Shown here in pieces: positions 29,056-36,536 of a stretch of DNA of 64,000 nt. The translations under genes were made by a program, and so were the position numbers. The stretch comes from Albimonas pacifica (GTDB lineage: Bacteria; Pseudomonadota; Alphaproteobacteria; Rhodobacterales; Rhodobacteraceae): assembly GCF_900113695.1 (NCBI RefSeq), contig NZ_FOQH01000010.1, positions 62,001-126,000 of the forward strand, written 5' to 3'. The notes beneath the pieces were generated by a model. It saw nothing but the letters and a program-made list of their open reading frames with translations. It did not search any database and had not been told where the DNA came from. Positions within the stretch are counted from its first letter, which is position 1. Each line of letters begins with the position of its first letter.

Positions 29056-29991
29056 TCAGCCGGTCTCGCCGCGGGCGGCGCGGATCCGCTCGCCCCGCGG
29101 GCGGGTCTTCCAGCGGCGGTGCAGCCAGAACCACTGCTCGGGCCAGGCCTCGATCCAGGCGCCGATGCGGGCGTTGACCTCGGCCATCATCGTCGGCGCG
29201 TCCGAGCGCGCGATCTCCGGCTCGAAGCGCACCGAGAAGCGGCCGTCCGGCAGCCGCAGCCCCCGCGCCGGGATCAGCGCCGCGTCGAAGCGCAGCGCCA
29301 GCTCGGCGGCGGCGAGCGCCGTCTCCGCCTCGCGCCCCAGGAAGGGGAGCAGCGGCGAGCCGGTCTGCCGCTGGTCCACCAGGATCAGCGCCACCCCCTT
29401 GCGCGCCACGTGGCGCAGCAGCGCGCGGGTGCCCTCGCGCCCCTTGTGCAGCACCGGCGTGCCGGCGTGGGCGATCACCGTCTGCGACCAGGCGTCGAAC
29501 AGCGGGTTGTTGAAGGCCCGGTAGATCAGCGCGCAGTCGCGCGCCCCCCCGGCCTGCGGCCCCGCCTCGGCCGAGGCGCGGCGCACCGCCAGGCGCACCG
29601 CCTCCCAGCAGCCGAAATGGCCGGTGACCAGCACCACCCCGCGTCCCGCCTCCAGCGCCGCCAGCAGGGAGCCCGCGTCCTCGATCTCCAGCCGCCCGCG
29701 GTCGGCGGCGATGCGGTGCAGGTCGAGGTATTCCACCGCCAGGCGGGCGAACTGGCCGCAGACCCCTGCGGTCAGGGCGCGCGCCTCGGCGCGGCTCGCG
29801 TCCGGGCGCACCAGGGCCAGGTTGTCGGCCACCCGCTTCACCACCCCGGGCCACAGCGGCCCGATCGCCCGTCCCGCCGCCTCGGCCCAGGCCTCGCCCG
29901 GCAGGGCCAGCGCGATCGCCTGCAGCAGCCGCGCCGCCCCCATCTCGATCCGGTCCAGGATCCGCCGATGCAGGGGACGCGCGCGGCTCAT
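29056..29991 (-). CDS. Lysophospholipid/lauroyl acyltransferase (LpxL/HtrB family)
   Basis: This 311-residue acyltransferase should add a secondary acyl chain to lipid A or a related acceptor from acyl-ACP. The catalytic HX4E box is HFGCWE at 125-130 in VLVTGHFGCWEA, and AFNNPLFDAW, GREGTRALL, LVDQRQTGSPLLPFLG and PEQWFWLHRRWK match the family. An N-terminal hydrophobic helix (about 20-35) anchors it to the inner membrane. Its ATG overlaps the stop of the upstream EamA gene by four bases, so the two are coupled, and the nitrile hydratase-type genes lie further upstream on the same strand. The acyl chain preferred cannot be inferred. Confidence 0.9.
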   Translation of the reverse strand: MSRARPLHRRILDRIEMGAARLLQAIALALPGEAWAEAAGRAIGPLWPGVVKRVADNLALVRPDASRAEARALTAGVCGQFARLAVEYLDLHRIAADRGRLEIEDAGSLLAALEAGRGVVLVTGHFGCWEAVRLAVRRASAEAGPQAGGARDCALIYRAFNNPLFDAWSQTVIAHAGTPVLHKGREGTRALLRHVARKGVALILVDQRQTGSPLLPFLGREAETALAAAELALRFDAALIPARGLRLPDGRFSVRFEPEIARSDAPTMMAEVNARIGAWIEAWPEQWFWLHRRWKTRPRGERIRAARGETG

Positions 29992-30884
29992 GAGCCTTGC
30001 TCCGCGCGCACCCGCTCGCGCCACCACACGTAGAGGCCGGCGCCGACCACCACCACCGCCCCGACCACCGTCCAGCCGTCGGGGAACTCGGAGAAGATCA
30101 GCAGGCCCCAGATCGCCGAGAACACCAGGCCGAGGTAGCTGATCGGCGCCACCGTCGAGGCGGAGGCGCTGCGCAGCGCCAGGATCATCAGCATCTGCCC
30201 CGCCCCTCCGATCACCCCGAACACGGCCATCACCAGCCCGTCCTGCCACGACGGCGTGGACCAGTGGAAGGGCACGACCAGCGAGGCGCAGACCGCGCCG
30301 CCCACGGCCGTGTAGAAGAACGGGGTCCAGGGGCTTTCCTCGTCGCTCAGCCAGCGGGTGGCGATGGCGTAGGAGGCGTAGAAGAACGCCGCCGCCATCG
30401 GCAGCGCCATGGCGGGGGTGAAGACCTCGGTCCCGGGGCGGATGATGATCATCGCGCCGACGAAGCCGATGGCGACCCCGGTCCAGCGGCGGGGGCCGAC
30501 CTTCTCCTTCAGGAGGAAGAAGGCGAGGATGGTGATGAACAGCGGCGCGACCTCGAAGATCGCCACCGCCTCGGCGATCTGCATGGTCTGCAGGGCCGAG
30601 AAGAAGCACATGGTGGCCCCGAAGGGCAGCAGGGCGCGGATCGCGTGCAGGCCGGGGCGCGAAGTCCGCGCGATCCGGCCCAGCCGCGGGGCCAGCAGCA
30701 CGAAGGCCCAGAACGCCTGGCTGGCGTAGCGGGCCCAGACGACCATCACCGGATCGTGACGCTCGACCAGCCACTTGGCCACCACGTCCATGGTGGTGAA
30801 GAACACCAGCGCGCCGATGTAGAGGAGGATCCCGCGCAGCTCCGAGGCCCGCGCGTCGGCCCCCGGAGCGGCTGGCGTGGTCAT
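29988..30884 (-). CDS. EamA/DMT superfamily transporter
   Basis: This 298-residue protein has ten predicted membrane helices in two EamA repeats (LLYIGALVFFTTMDVVAKWLV at the start; LPMAAAFFYASYAIATRWL in the second half) and the closing AAPISYLGLVF-like segment (VAPISYLGLVFSAIWGLLIF). Family members export metabolites or amino acids. The substrate cannot be read; its place 76 bp downstream of the nitrile hydratase-type alpha gene suggests, without proof, export or uptake linked to that enzyme. It overlaps the acyltransferase by four bases. Confidence 0.9.
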   Translation of the reverse strand: MTTPAAPGADARASELRGILLYIGALVFFTTMDVVAKWLVERHDPVMVVWARYASQAFWAFVLLAPRLGRIARTSRPGLHAIRALLPFGATMCFFSALQTMQIAEAVAIFEVAPLFITILAFFLLKEKVGPRRWTGVAIGFVGAMIIIRPGTEVFTPAMALPMAAAFFYASYAIATRWLSDEESPWTPFFYTAVGGAVCASLVVPFHWSTPSWQDGLVMAVFGVIGGAGQMLMILALRSASASTVAPISYLGLVFSAIWGLLIFSEFPDGWTVVGAVVVVGAGLYVWWRERVRAEQGS

Positions 30885-30960
30885 CTTCGGGCGGCGTCCC
30901 GGCGCAGGGGACGGCCGTGCGGCCGGCGGCGGGCCGCGGGCGGAAGCCGGGTCGGGCGGG

Positions 30961-31668
30961 TCATCCGGCGGCGGCCGCCTCGTCCCCGGCGGGCAGGCGG
31001 GGGACCGCCACGCCGATCATCGAATCGCGGTCGACGAGGGCGGCGAGCCGCTCCTCCGACCAGCCCTCGGTCCCCTGGGGCCGCGCGGGCAGCACCAGGT
31101 AGCGCATGTCGGCGGTCGAATCGTGGACCCGCACCGCCACCTCGTCCGGCAGGTCGAGGCCGAATTCCGAGAGCACCCGCCGCGGCTCGATCACCACGCG
31201 GGAGCGGTAGGCGCGCTGCTTGTACCAGTCCGGCGGCAGGCCCAGCAGGGTGCGCGGGTAGCACGAGCACAGCGTGCAGACGATGACGTTGTGGGTGGCG
31301 GCGTCGTTCTCGACCACCACCAGCTTCAGCGCGTCGATGTCGGCCCCGAGCTCGCGCGCCGCGGCCGAGCCGTCGGCGAGCAGGCGGGCCTTGTAGGCGG
31401 GGTCCGTCCAGGCGCGGGCCACCACCTTCGCGCCCATGGCCGGCGAGCGGGCGTCCATCCGCGCGATCGCCTCGGCGATCTGGGCCTCGGTGACGATTCC
31501 CTTCTCGACCAGCAGCTCGCGCACCGCGATCTCCAGCGCCTGGGCGTCGGTCAGCGGCGCGTCCTGGTCGGCGCGGTAGGGGTGGCCCGAGGGGCTCATC
31601 CCCTCGTGGGAATGATGCGCATGCCCGTGCCCGTGCCCGTGGTCATGGTCGTGATGGTCATGGGGCAT
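30961..31668 (-). CDS. Nitrile hydratase alpha / thiocyanate hydrolase gamma-type subunit, His-rich N-terminus
   Basis: This 235-residue metal-binding catalytic subunit carries the metal claw CTLCSC at 131-136; threonine at the second position is the cobalt-type signature. Around it are NVIVCTLCSCYPRTLLGLPPDW and RVVIEPRRVLSEFG, strongly conserved in the family. The first 21 residues contain 11 histidines (HDHHDHDHGHGHGHAHHSH), unusual for this subunit and reminiscent of metal-storing tails such as in HypB. The start at 31668 overlaps the betaC gene by 11 bases, which fixes the tail as part of the protein. Substrates of such enzymes are nitriles (to amides), thiocyanate, or in natural product pathways toyocamycin; which applies is open. 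Confidence 0.9.
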   Translation of the reverse strand: MPHDHHDHDHGHGHGHAHHSHEGMSPSGHPYRADQDAPLTDAQALEIAVRELLVEKGIVTEAQIAEAIARMDARSPAMGAKVVARAWTDPAYKARLLADGSAAARELGADIDALKLVVVENDAATHNVIVCTLCSCYPRTLLGLPPDWYKQRAYRSRVVIEPRRVLSEFGLDLPDEVAVRVHDSTADMRYLVLPARPQGTEGWSEERLAALVDRDSMIGVAVPRLPAGDEAAAAG

Positions 31669-31951
31669 CGGTCGTCTCCGCGTCCGCGACCGGCTCGAGC
31701 CAGTGGGCGTAGATCTCGGCGTCGAGCGTGTCGTCGGGGCGCTCGGCGGCGTCGCCCCAGATCTCGCGCATGGTGAAGCGGACCCGCAGCAGGGGCTTCT
31801 TCTCGGCGGGCAGGCCGTAGGCGAGCTGCTCGGGGTTGCCGAACTCGCCCAGCCGCCGCTCGATCACGCCGGTCTTGCCGCGCAGATACCACGGCGTGCG
31901 CAGGTGGAACCCCCTGGGCCGCCAGTCCTTGACCCGGACCCGCTCAGCCAT
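31658..31951 (-). CDS. Nitrile hydratase beta C-terminal half as separate subunit
   Basis: This 97-residue protein equals the SH3-like C-terminal domain of nitrile hydratase beta: RVRVKDWRPRGFHLRTPWYL, RGKTGVIERRLGEFGNPEQLAYG and VRFTMREIWG, with the ending AEIYAHWLEPV. In thiocyanate hydrolase the corresponding protein is the alpha subunit. It overlaps the betaN gene by eight bases and the alpha gene by 11, so the three are translated together. The short length is genuine because family landmarks are complete from start to end. Confidence 0.88.
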   Translation of the reverse strand: MAERVRVKDWRPRGFHLRTPWYLRGKTGVIERRLGEFGNPEQLAYGLPAEKKPLLRVRFTMREIWGDAAERPDDTLDAEIYAHWLEPVADAETTDAP

Positions 31952-32285
31952 CGGAGGCCCCCAGCGAGGCCTCGCCGTAGGTCGCGCCCCGGGCCTTCAC
32001 CTGGGCGAGCTTCTCGGCGAGCTCGGCGGGGGTGAAGGCGCCGGCCTCGACCAGGTTGCGGGTCACCGATTCGATCCAGCGCTCGTAGTAGGTCAGGGTC
32101 TCGAAGGCCTCGGGGCCCATGTCCTCGAGCACCCGGCGCAGGCCGTCGACGGTGAACATGCCCCGGGAGGTGGCGAGCGTCATCAGCGCGTCGACGCGCT
32201 TCTCCCACAGGGCGAAGTCGTGCTGGGAGAAGTCCATCTCCCCGGCGGGCAGGCCGCCCATGTCGTGCCAGGATCGTTCGGTCAT
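31944..32285 (-). CDS. Nitrile hydratase beta N-terminal half as separate subunit
   Basis: This 113-residue protein equals the helical N-terminal half of nitrile hydratase beta. HDMGGL near the start (7-12) is the family hallmark, followed by FALWEKRVDALMTL and the ETLTYYERWIESVTRNLVEAG segment. It would correspond to the beta subunit of thiocyanate hydrolase. The same helical domain is also used by nitrile hydratase activator proteins, so it may additionally help load cobalt. The ATG at 32285 is the first gene start of the unit; longer in-frame readings upstream run through the repeat-rich gap. Confidence 0.87.
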   Translation of the reverse strand: MTERSWHDMGGLPAGEMDFSQHDFALWEKRVDALMTLATSRGMFTVDGLRRVLEDMGPEAFETLTYYERWIESVTRNLVEAGAFTPAELAEKLAQVKARGATYGEASLGASDG

Positions 32286-32356
32286 GGGGCCGAGGCTACG
32301 CCCGCCCGGCCGCGGCGCCAAGCCCGCGCGTGGCGATCGCGGGACGGGACGGGCGA

Positions 32357-32388
32357 CCGGGCCCGGAGGCGCCCTGCGGGCGGGCCTG
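32357..32388. repeat. 32-bp copy of the right half of the 28904-28951 palindrome
   Basis: The stretch begins CCGGGCCCGGAGGC and ends GCGGGCGGGCCTG. It is identical to 28923-28954 apart from one base (G in place of A in the middle). Confidence 0.6.
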
Positions 32389-32537
32389 GGCCCGTGGCCT
32401 GAGGAGCGCCGGGAGGACGACGGCGCGCGCGCGGGGCGCGCCGTCGCGCCGCCCCCGGCCCGCCTCCCGCCCGCCCACCCCGGCGGACCGGGGGCGGCGC
32501 GCCGGCGGGCGGGTGCGGGGCTGCGGGCGGCGGCGTG

Positions 32538-32558
32538 GCCCCGGGTCGAGCCCGGGGC
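32538..32558. repeat. GCCCCGGG-N5-CCCGGGGC palindromic repeat, copy 2
   Basis: Identical to 11706-11726 including three flanking bases (24 bp in total), located in the gap between the DUF938 gene and the nitrile hydratase-type operon. Confidence 0.65.
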
Positions 32559-32607
32559 GCGCTTCACGCCAGGCGTCGCGCCTCGCGGGATCGGCCGGCG
32601 GCGGGCG

Positions 32608-33276
32608 TCAGCGCCGGAACACCAGCGCCAGGTTGTTGGCCGGCATCTCGATCCGCCGCTCCAGCGCCAGTTGGTGGAGCGCCGCGAGCGCCACCACGTC
32701 GGCCAGCGGGCGCACGCCCCACTCCGGGTCCCGCTCCTGCAGGGAGCGGTGGAAGGCGAGGTTGGAGGGGGCGGCGCCCTCGGTCTCCAGGAACGGGCCG
32801 TAGAGGATCAGCCGGCCGCCCCCGCCCAGCGCCCGCGCGGCGCCGGCGACCAGGCCCTCGGCCACCCGCCAGGGGGCGATGTGGATCACGTTGGCGCAGA
32901 ACACGGCGCGCAGCGGGCCGTGGCTCAGCGCCGTCGCCGCCGCCCAGTCGTCGGTGGCGTCGAGGCGCATCGGCTCGGCGAGGTTCGCCAGCCCCGCATG
33001 CGCCCGCCAGGCGCGGATGGACTTGAGGTGCAGCGGATCGGGGTCCGACGGGATCCAGGTGATCCGGGGCAGGGCCTCGGCCCCCGCCACGGCGTGCTGG
33101 CCGGGGCCGGCGCCGATCTCGAGCAGGGGGCCGGCCTCGTCGGCCAGGACCTGCGTCAGCATCTCCGCGATCGGGCCGGCGTTGCGCAGGGCGGCGGGGG
33201 CGACCAGGCGCTCGGCCGTCTCGTCCTCGTAGCCGGGGCGGGATCTCGCGGGGTCCTGGGGGGCGGGTTCGGTCAT
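32608..33276 (-). CDS. DUF938 SAM-dependent methyltransferase
   Basis: This 222-residue methyltransferase-fold protein has the SAM loop LLEIGAGPGQHA at about 51-62, WIPSDPDPLHLKSI as the acidic binding strand, and the DUF938 hallmarks FCANVIHIAPWRVAEGL, YGPFLETEGAAPSNLAFHRSL and RDPEWGVR. Substrates of the family are unknown. The ATG at 33276 begins a typical N-terminus. It is divergent from the N-formylglutamate amidohydrolase-type gene (130 bp between starts) and lies upstream of the nitrile hydratase-type operon on the same strand, separated from it by 322 bp of repeats. Confidence 0.9.
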   Translation of the reverse strand: MTEPAPQDPARSRPGYEDETAERLVAPAALRNAGPIAEMLTQVLADEAGPLLEIGAGPGQHAVAGAEALPRITWIPSDPDPLHLKSIRAWRAHAGLANLAEPMRLDATDDWAAATALSHGPLRAVFCANVIHIAPWRVAEGLVAGAARALGGGGRLILYGPFLETEGAAPSNLAFHRSLQERDPEWGVRPLADVVALAALHQLALERRIEMPANNLALVFRR

Positions 33277-33405
33277 GGGCGGCCTCCGTTCGCGGGTCGA
33301 GGGAACGCCGCGCGGCGGCCGGGGTCAAGGGGGGCGACGGCGCTTCCCTTGCCACGCCGGCGGGGGCGCCTATGCTCTCGCGCGTTCCCCCGGACCGGAG
33401 TTCCC

Positions 33406-34167
33406 ATGCCCTCCATGCCCGCCTTCGAGCTGGTCAATCCCGACGGCGATCCCTCGGCGCTGCTGCTGTGCGACCATGCCGCCAACACGGTGCCGGCGGA
33501 GGTGAACGGCGGCGACCTGGGCCTGCCGGCCGAGGACATGGCGCGCCACATCGCCTACGACGTGGGCGCGCGCGGGCTGACCCTGCGGCTGGCGGCCCGG
33601 CTGGGGTTCCCGGCGGTGCTCTCGACCTTCTCGCGGCTGGTGATCGACCCCAACCGGGGCGAGGACGATCCCACGCTGATCATGAAGCTCAACGACGGCT
33701 CGGTGATCCCGGCGAACCGCGGGGTGGGGCCTGAGGAGACGCAGGCCCGGCTCGACGCCTGGCACCGGCCCTATCACGACGCGATCCGGGCGCAGATCGA
33801 CCGGGCCGAAGCGCAGGGCGTGCGGCCGGCGCTGATCTCGATGCATTCCTTCACCAAGCAGTTCCGCGGCCGCCCGCCGCGGCCCTGGCACGTCGGCGTG
33901 CTGTGGGACGAGGACGGCCGCCTGCCGCTGCCGCTGATGGAGATCCTGCGCGAGGAGCCGGACCTGGTGATCGGCGACAACGAGCCCTACACCGGCGCGC
34001 TCGCGGGCGACTGCATGTGGACGCACGGCACCTGCCGGGGCCTGCCCAACGCGCTGATCGAGGTGCGCAACGACCTGATCGCCGACGCCCAGGGCGAGGC
34101 GATCTGGGCCGAGCGCCTGGCCCCGATCCTGACCCGGGCGCTGGACCGGATGCGCGCGGGCGCCTAG
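33406..34167 (+). CDS. N-formylglutamate amidohydrolase family protein
   Basis: This 253-residue zinc hydrolase of the N-formylglutamate amidohydrolase family contains LLLCDHAANTVP near the start, STFSRLVIDPNRGEDDPTL, the HSFTKQFRGRPRP-type segment (SMHSFTKQF) and the late metal/substrate motif HGTCRGLPNALIEVRNDLI. HutG-type members release formate and glutamate in histidine breakdown, but there are no hut genes nearby, so the substrate may be another N-acyl amino acid. CCGGAG lies at ideal distance from the ATG at 33406. A DUF1244 gene follows 36 bp downstream, probably in the same transcript. Confidence 0.9.
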   Translation: MPSMPAFELVNPDGDPSALLLCDHAANTVPAEVNGGDLGLPAEDMARHIAYDVGARGLTLRLAARLGFPAVLSTFSRLVIDPNRGEDDPTLIMKLNDGSVIPANRGVGPEETQARLDAWHRPYHDAIRAQIDRAEAQGVRPALISMHSFTKQFRGRPPRPWHVGVLWDEDGRLPLPLMEILREEPDLVIGDNEPYTGALAGDCMWTHGTCRGLPNALIEVRNDLIADAQGEAIWAERLAPILTRALDRMRAGA

Positions 34168-34203
34168 ATCGGAAGCGACAGCCGCGGAGCCCCGGAGGAT
34201 CCC

Positions 34204-34500
34204 ATGGACGACGCCACCCGCATCGAGCTCGAAGCCGCCGCCTTCCGCCGCCTGCGCGATCACCTGCGCGCGCGGACGGACGTGCAGAACATCGACCTGA
34301 TGAACCTCGCCGGCTTCTGCCGCAACTGCCTCAGCCGCTGGTACCAGGAGGCCGCCGCCGAGCGGGGGCTGGAAATGTCGAAGGACGAGGGCCGCGAGAT
34401 CGTCTACGGCATGCCCTACGACGAGTGGCGCGCCCGCCACCAGACCGAGGCCGCCCCCGATCAGCAGGCCGCCTTCGAGAAGAACCGCCCCGACCACTGA
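34204..34500 (+). CDS. DUF1244 small protein
   Basis: This 98-residue helical protein has the family core TDVQNIDLMNLAGFCRNCLS, RWY and DEGREIVYGMPYDEWRARHQ. The FCRNC cysteine pair is invariant in the family, but its role is unknown. In many alphaproteobacteria the gene follows an N-formylglutamate amidohydrolase homologue, as it does here (36 bp), so a functional link is likely. CGGAGGATCCC precedes the ATG. Confidence 0.92.
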   Translation: MDDATRIELEAAAFRRLRDHLRARTDVQNIDLMNLAGFCRNCLSRWYQEAAAERGLEMSKDEGREIVYGMPYDEWRARHQTEAAPDQQAAFEKNRPDH

Positions 34501-34959
34501 GCCCCTGCCCCGCGGGCGCCGCGTCGGCCGTCGCGCCTGCGGCCCGGTCCCGCCCGCGGCGCAGGGCGGCAGACGCGCCCGGCGGCGAGGCGCGCCGGGG
34601 GCGCGCGGCGCGCGATCTCCTGGCGCCCGGCTCCGCCGGCGCCCGCCGGAGCGCCGCGTCGGCGGTGTCGCCTGCGGCCTGGTTCCGCCCGCGGCGCGGG
34701 GCCGGCGGCGCGCGGGGGGCGAGGGCCGCCTCGGGCGGGCGGCCCGCCGATCCGGGCGCCTTGCAGGGCCGGCGGTCGCGCGCGGCGCCGCGTCGTCCGG
34801 CGCGCCGGCGGCGGCGTCGCGACCGCGGCGCGGGGCGACCCCGGCGCTGGCAGGCGGCCGTGGCCCCGGGCGCGACGGCCGACCCGCGCCGCGGGCGGGA
34901 CCGGGCCCCGCGCGCAACCGTCGTCGCGGCGCCCCCGCCGCAGGCGGGGCCCCGCCCCG
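34501..34959. repeat. 459-bp gap filled with 47-bp elements at 134-135-bp spacing
   Basis: Three direct 47-bp elements, each starting GCGCCGCGTCG and ending GCGGCGC, lie at 34516-34562, 34651-34697 and 34785-34831 (spacing 135 and 134 bp). A fourth, inverted, 47-bp copy lies at 34886-34932. A GGCGAGG block follows the first two about 21 bases later. The same family is at 11434-11615. The gap separates converging genes and has no convincing gene of its own. Confidence 0.65.
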
Positions 34960-35733
34960 TCAGGCGGTCAGGCGACGCCAGGCCTTGAAATAGAGCTGGT
35001 TGGGCAGCCGGTTCAGGATCCGCAGGAACCAGGCGAAGCGGCGCGGGAAGGCGATCTCGAACCCCGGGCGGGCGAGACCGTCGGCGATCCGTGTCGCCGC
35101 CTCCTGCGGCTGCATCAGGAACGGCATCTCGAAGTCGTTGACCGAGGTCGCCTCGGTCTCGACGAAGCCCGGGTTGATCACCGAGATCCGCACGCCCAGG
35201 TCCATCAGGTCCAGCGCCAAGCTCTCGGCCATCGCGATCAGCCCGGCCTTGCTGGCGGAATAGGCGGCCGCCTGCGGCAGCCCCCCGTAGCCCGCCACCG
35301 AGGCGGTGATGGCCAGGTGCCCCGAGCCGCGCGCAATCATCGCCTTCATCGCCGGGTCCAGCGCGTTGACCACCCCGCCCAGGTTCACGTCGAAGGTCTT
35401 GCGGGCCTTGGCCGCATCGAAATCCTGCGCGCGCATCGGCAGGTAGACGCCGGCGTTCAGGATCGCCAGCGCCAGCGGGCCCTCGGCCTCGATCGCCTCG
35501 ACCACGCGGACCATCGCCTCGGGGTCGGTCACGTCGGCGGGCCGCGGGATCACCCGTCCCGGCCCCGCGACCACCGCCAGCGCCTCCAGCTTCTCGGCCG
35601 AGCGGGCGGTGGCGTGCACCGTCCACCCGCGCGAGGCGAGCTCCAGCGTCAGCGCCCGCCCGATGCCGCCCGAGGCGCCGGTGATCCAGACCGACCCGTC
35701 CCCGGGCCGCTTCACCTGGTCGAAGACGTTCAT
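34960..35733 (-). CDS. Short-chain dehydrogenase/reductase
   Basis: This 257-residue classical SDR has the cofactor loop TGASGGIG at 18-25, the ILNAG motif at 91-95, and the catalytic S145, Y158 and K162 (YSASK). NPGFVETE follows the catalytic helix. The C-terminal tail FAWFLRILNRLPNQLYFKAWRRL is hydrophobic-basic and could associate with membrane. The substrate is unknown. It lies 10 bp downstream of the DUF6134 gene and the ChrR-like gene on the same strand. I recall an SDR in the singlet-oxygen (RpoE/ChrR) regulon of Rhodobacter, which gives a weak hint of oxidative stress lipid or quinone chemistry. Confidence 0.9.
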   Translation of the reverse strand: MNVFDQVKRPGDGSVWITGASGGIGRALTLELASRGWTVHATARSAEKLEALAVVAGPGRVIPRPADVTDPEAMVRVVEAIEAEGPLALAILNAGVYLPMRAQDFDAAKARKTFDVNLGGVVNALDPAMKAMIARGSGHLAITASVAGYGGLPQAAAYSASKAGLIAMAESLALDLMDLGVRISVINPGFVETEATSVNDFEMPFLMQPQEAATRIADGLARPGFEIAFPRRFAWFLRILNRLPNQLYFKAWRRLTA

Positions 35734-35743
35734 TCCGGCGCCC

Positions 35744-36484
35744 TCAGCCCCACAGCGGCGCCAGCGCCGGCGCGGCGTCGAGCGCGCGGAACCGCGCCGT
35801 CTCGCCGCCCGCGTCGAAGGCGCTGCCCATCCACTCGCCCCGGTCGTCATAGAAAAGGGCGAGGTCGATGTCCCCCGACACCTGCCAGCGCTGCACCGCC
35901 AGCGCGCCGGAGGGTCCCGGGATCTCCGCCGCCCCGGCCTGCGCGACCGAGACCGCCAGCGGCCGCCCGGTCTGGGTGCTGATCCAGGTCCCGCGCTGCA
36001 GGAAATCCGGCGTCCAGTAGGTGGTGGTGGCGGCGCCGTCGGGAACCTCCCCCGACCAGGTCCCCGAGGAGACCAGCCGCCCCCCCTCGCGCCGCACCGT
36101 CGCCACCTGGCGTTCGCCGTCGTCGTTGGTCTCGCCGTCCAGCGAGACCAGGCGCCCGCCCTCCCAGCGCTCGCGGCTGTCGAGCTCGTAGCGATAGGCG
36201 CCGATGCCCAGAACCTTGACCAGGATGCGCACGCGCACCGTGACCTCCAGCGCCTCGCCGTCGCGGGTCACCGAGGTGACCTGCTCCCCGATCGGGTCGC
36301 CGTCGCGCAGCACCTCGAAGCGGCGCGAGGCGGCGCCGGCGGCGCGGCCGGGCAGGGGCAGGGCGGCGGCCAGCCCCCCCGCCAGCCCGCCGGCGAGGAC
36401 GGCGCGGCGGTCCACGCCGCGCAGCGCGGAGACGCAGGGGATCGGCGCGCGGCCGAAGACGCGCGGGCTCGGTCGGCGGGTCAT
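35744..36484 (-). CDS. DUF6134 family exported protein
   Basis: This 246-residue protein has a Tat-like signal: an Arg-Arg pair in DRRAVLAGGLAGGLAAALPL at about 25-44, then GRAAGA. The mature part is beta-rich: FEVLRDGDPIGEQVTSVTRDG, YRYELDSRERWEGGRLVSLDGETNDDG and TTYWTPDFLQRGTWIS, as in DUF6134 proteins. No catalytic motif is evident; a lipid-binding beta structure is a guess. The gene sits between the ChrR-like and SDR genes, and I believe this threesome recurs in Rhodobacterales. The ATG at 36484 is the first in the frame. Confidence 0.82.
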   Translation of the reverse strand: MTRRPSPRVFGRAPIPCVSALRGVDRRAVLAGGLAGGLAAALPLPGRAAGAASRRFEVLRDGDPIGEQVTSVTRDGEALEVTVRVRILVKVLGIGAYRYELDSRERWEGGRLVSLDGETNDDGERQVATVRREGGRLVSSGTWSGEVPDGAATTTYWTPDFLQRGTWISTQTGRPLAVSVAQAGAAEIPGPSGALAVQRWQVSGDIDLALFYDDRGEWMGSAFDAGGETARFRALDAAPALAPLWG

Positions 36485-36536
36485 GGCGACCTCCGTTCGA
36501 AGGGGGAAGCGGCGGGGGCGCGCACGCCCCCTGGCC

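Larger units (their letters stand above)
32286..32607. other. Gap of 322 bp upstream of the nitrile hydratase-type operon, repeat-rich
   Basis: No gene is seen. The gap contains the half-palindrome repeat at 32357-32388 and the GCCCCGGG palindrome copy 2 at 32538-32558. The operon promoter is expected near 32300-32350 on the minus strand, but no clear boxes are visible. Confidence 0.45.

Noticed and set aside
34501-34959. CRISPR array (regular repeats in a gene-free gap)
   Set aside because: The repeat units are 134-135 bp apart, diverged from each other, include an inverted copy and have no cas genes; not a CRISPR.
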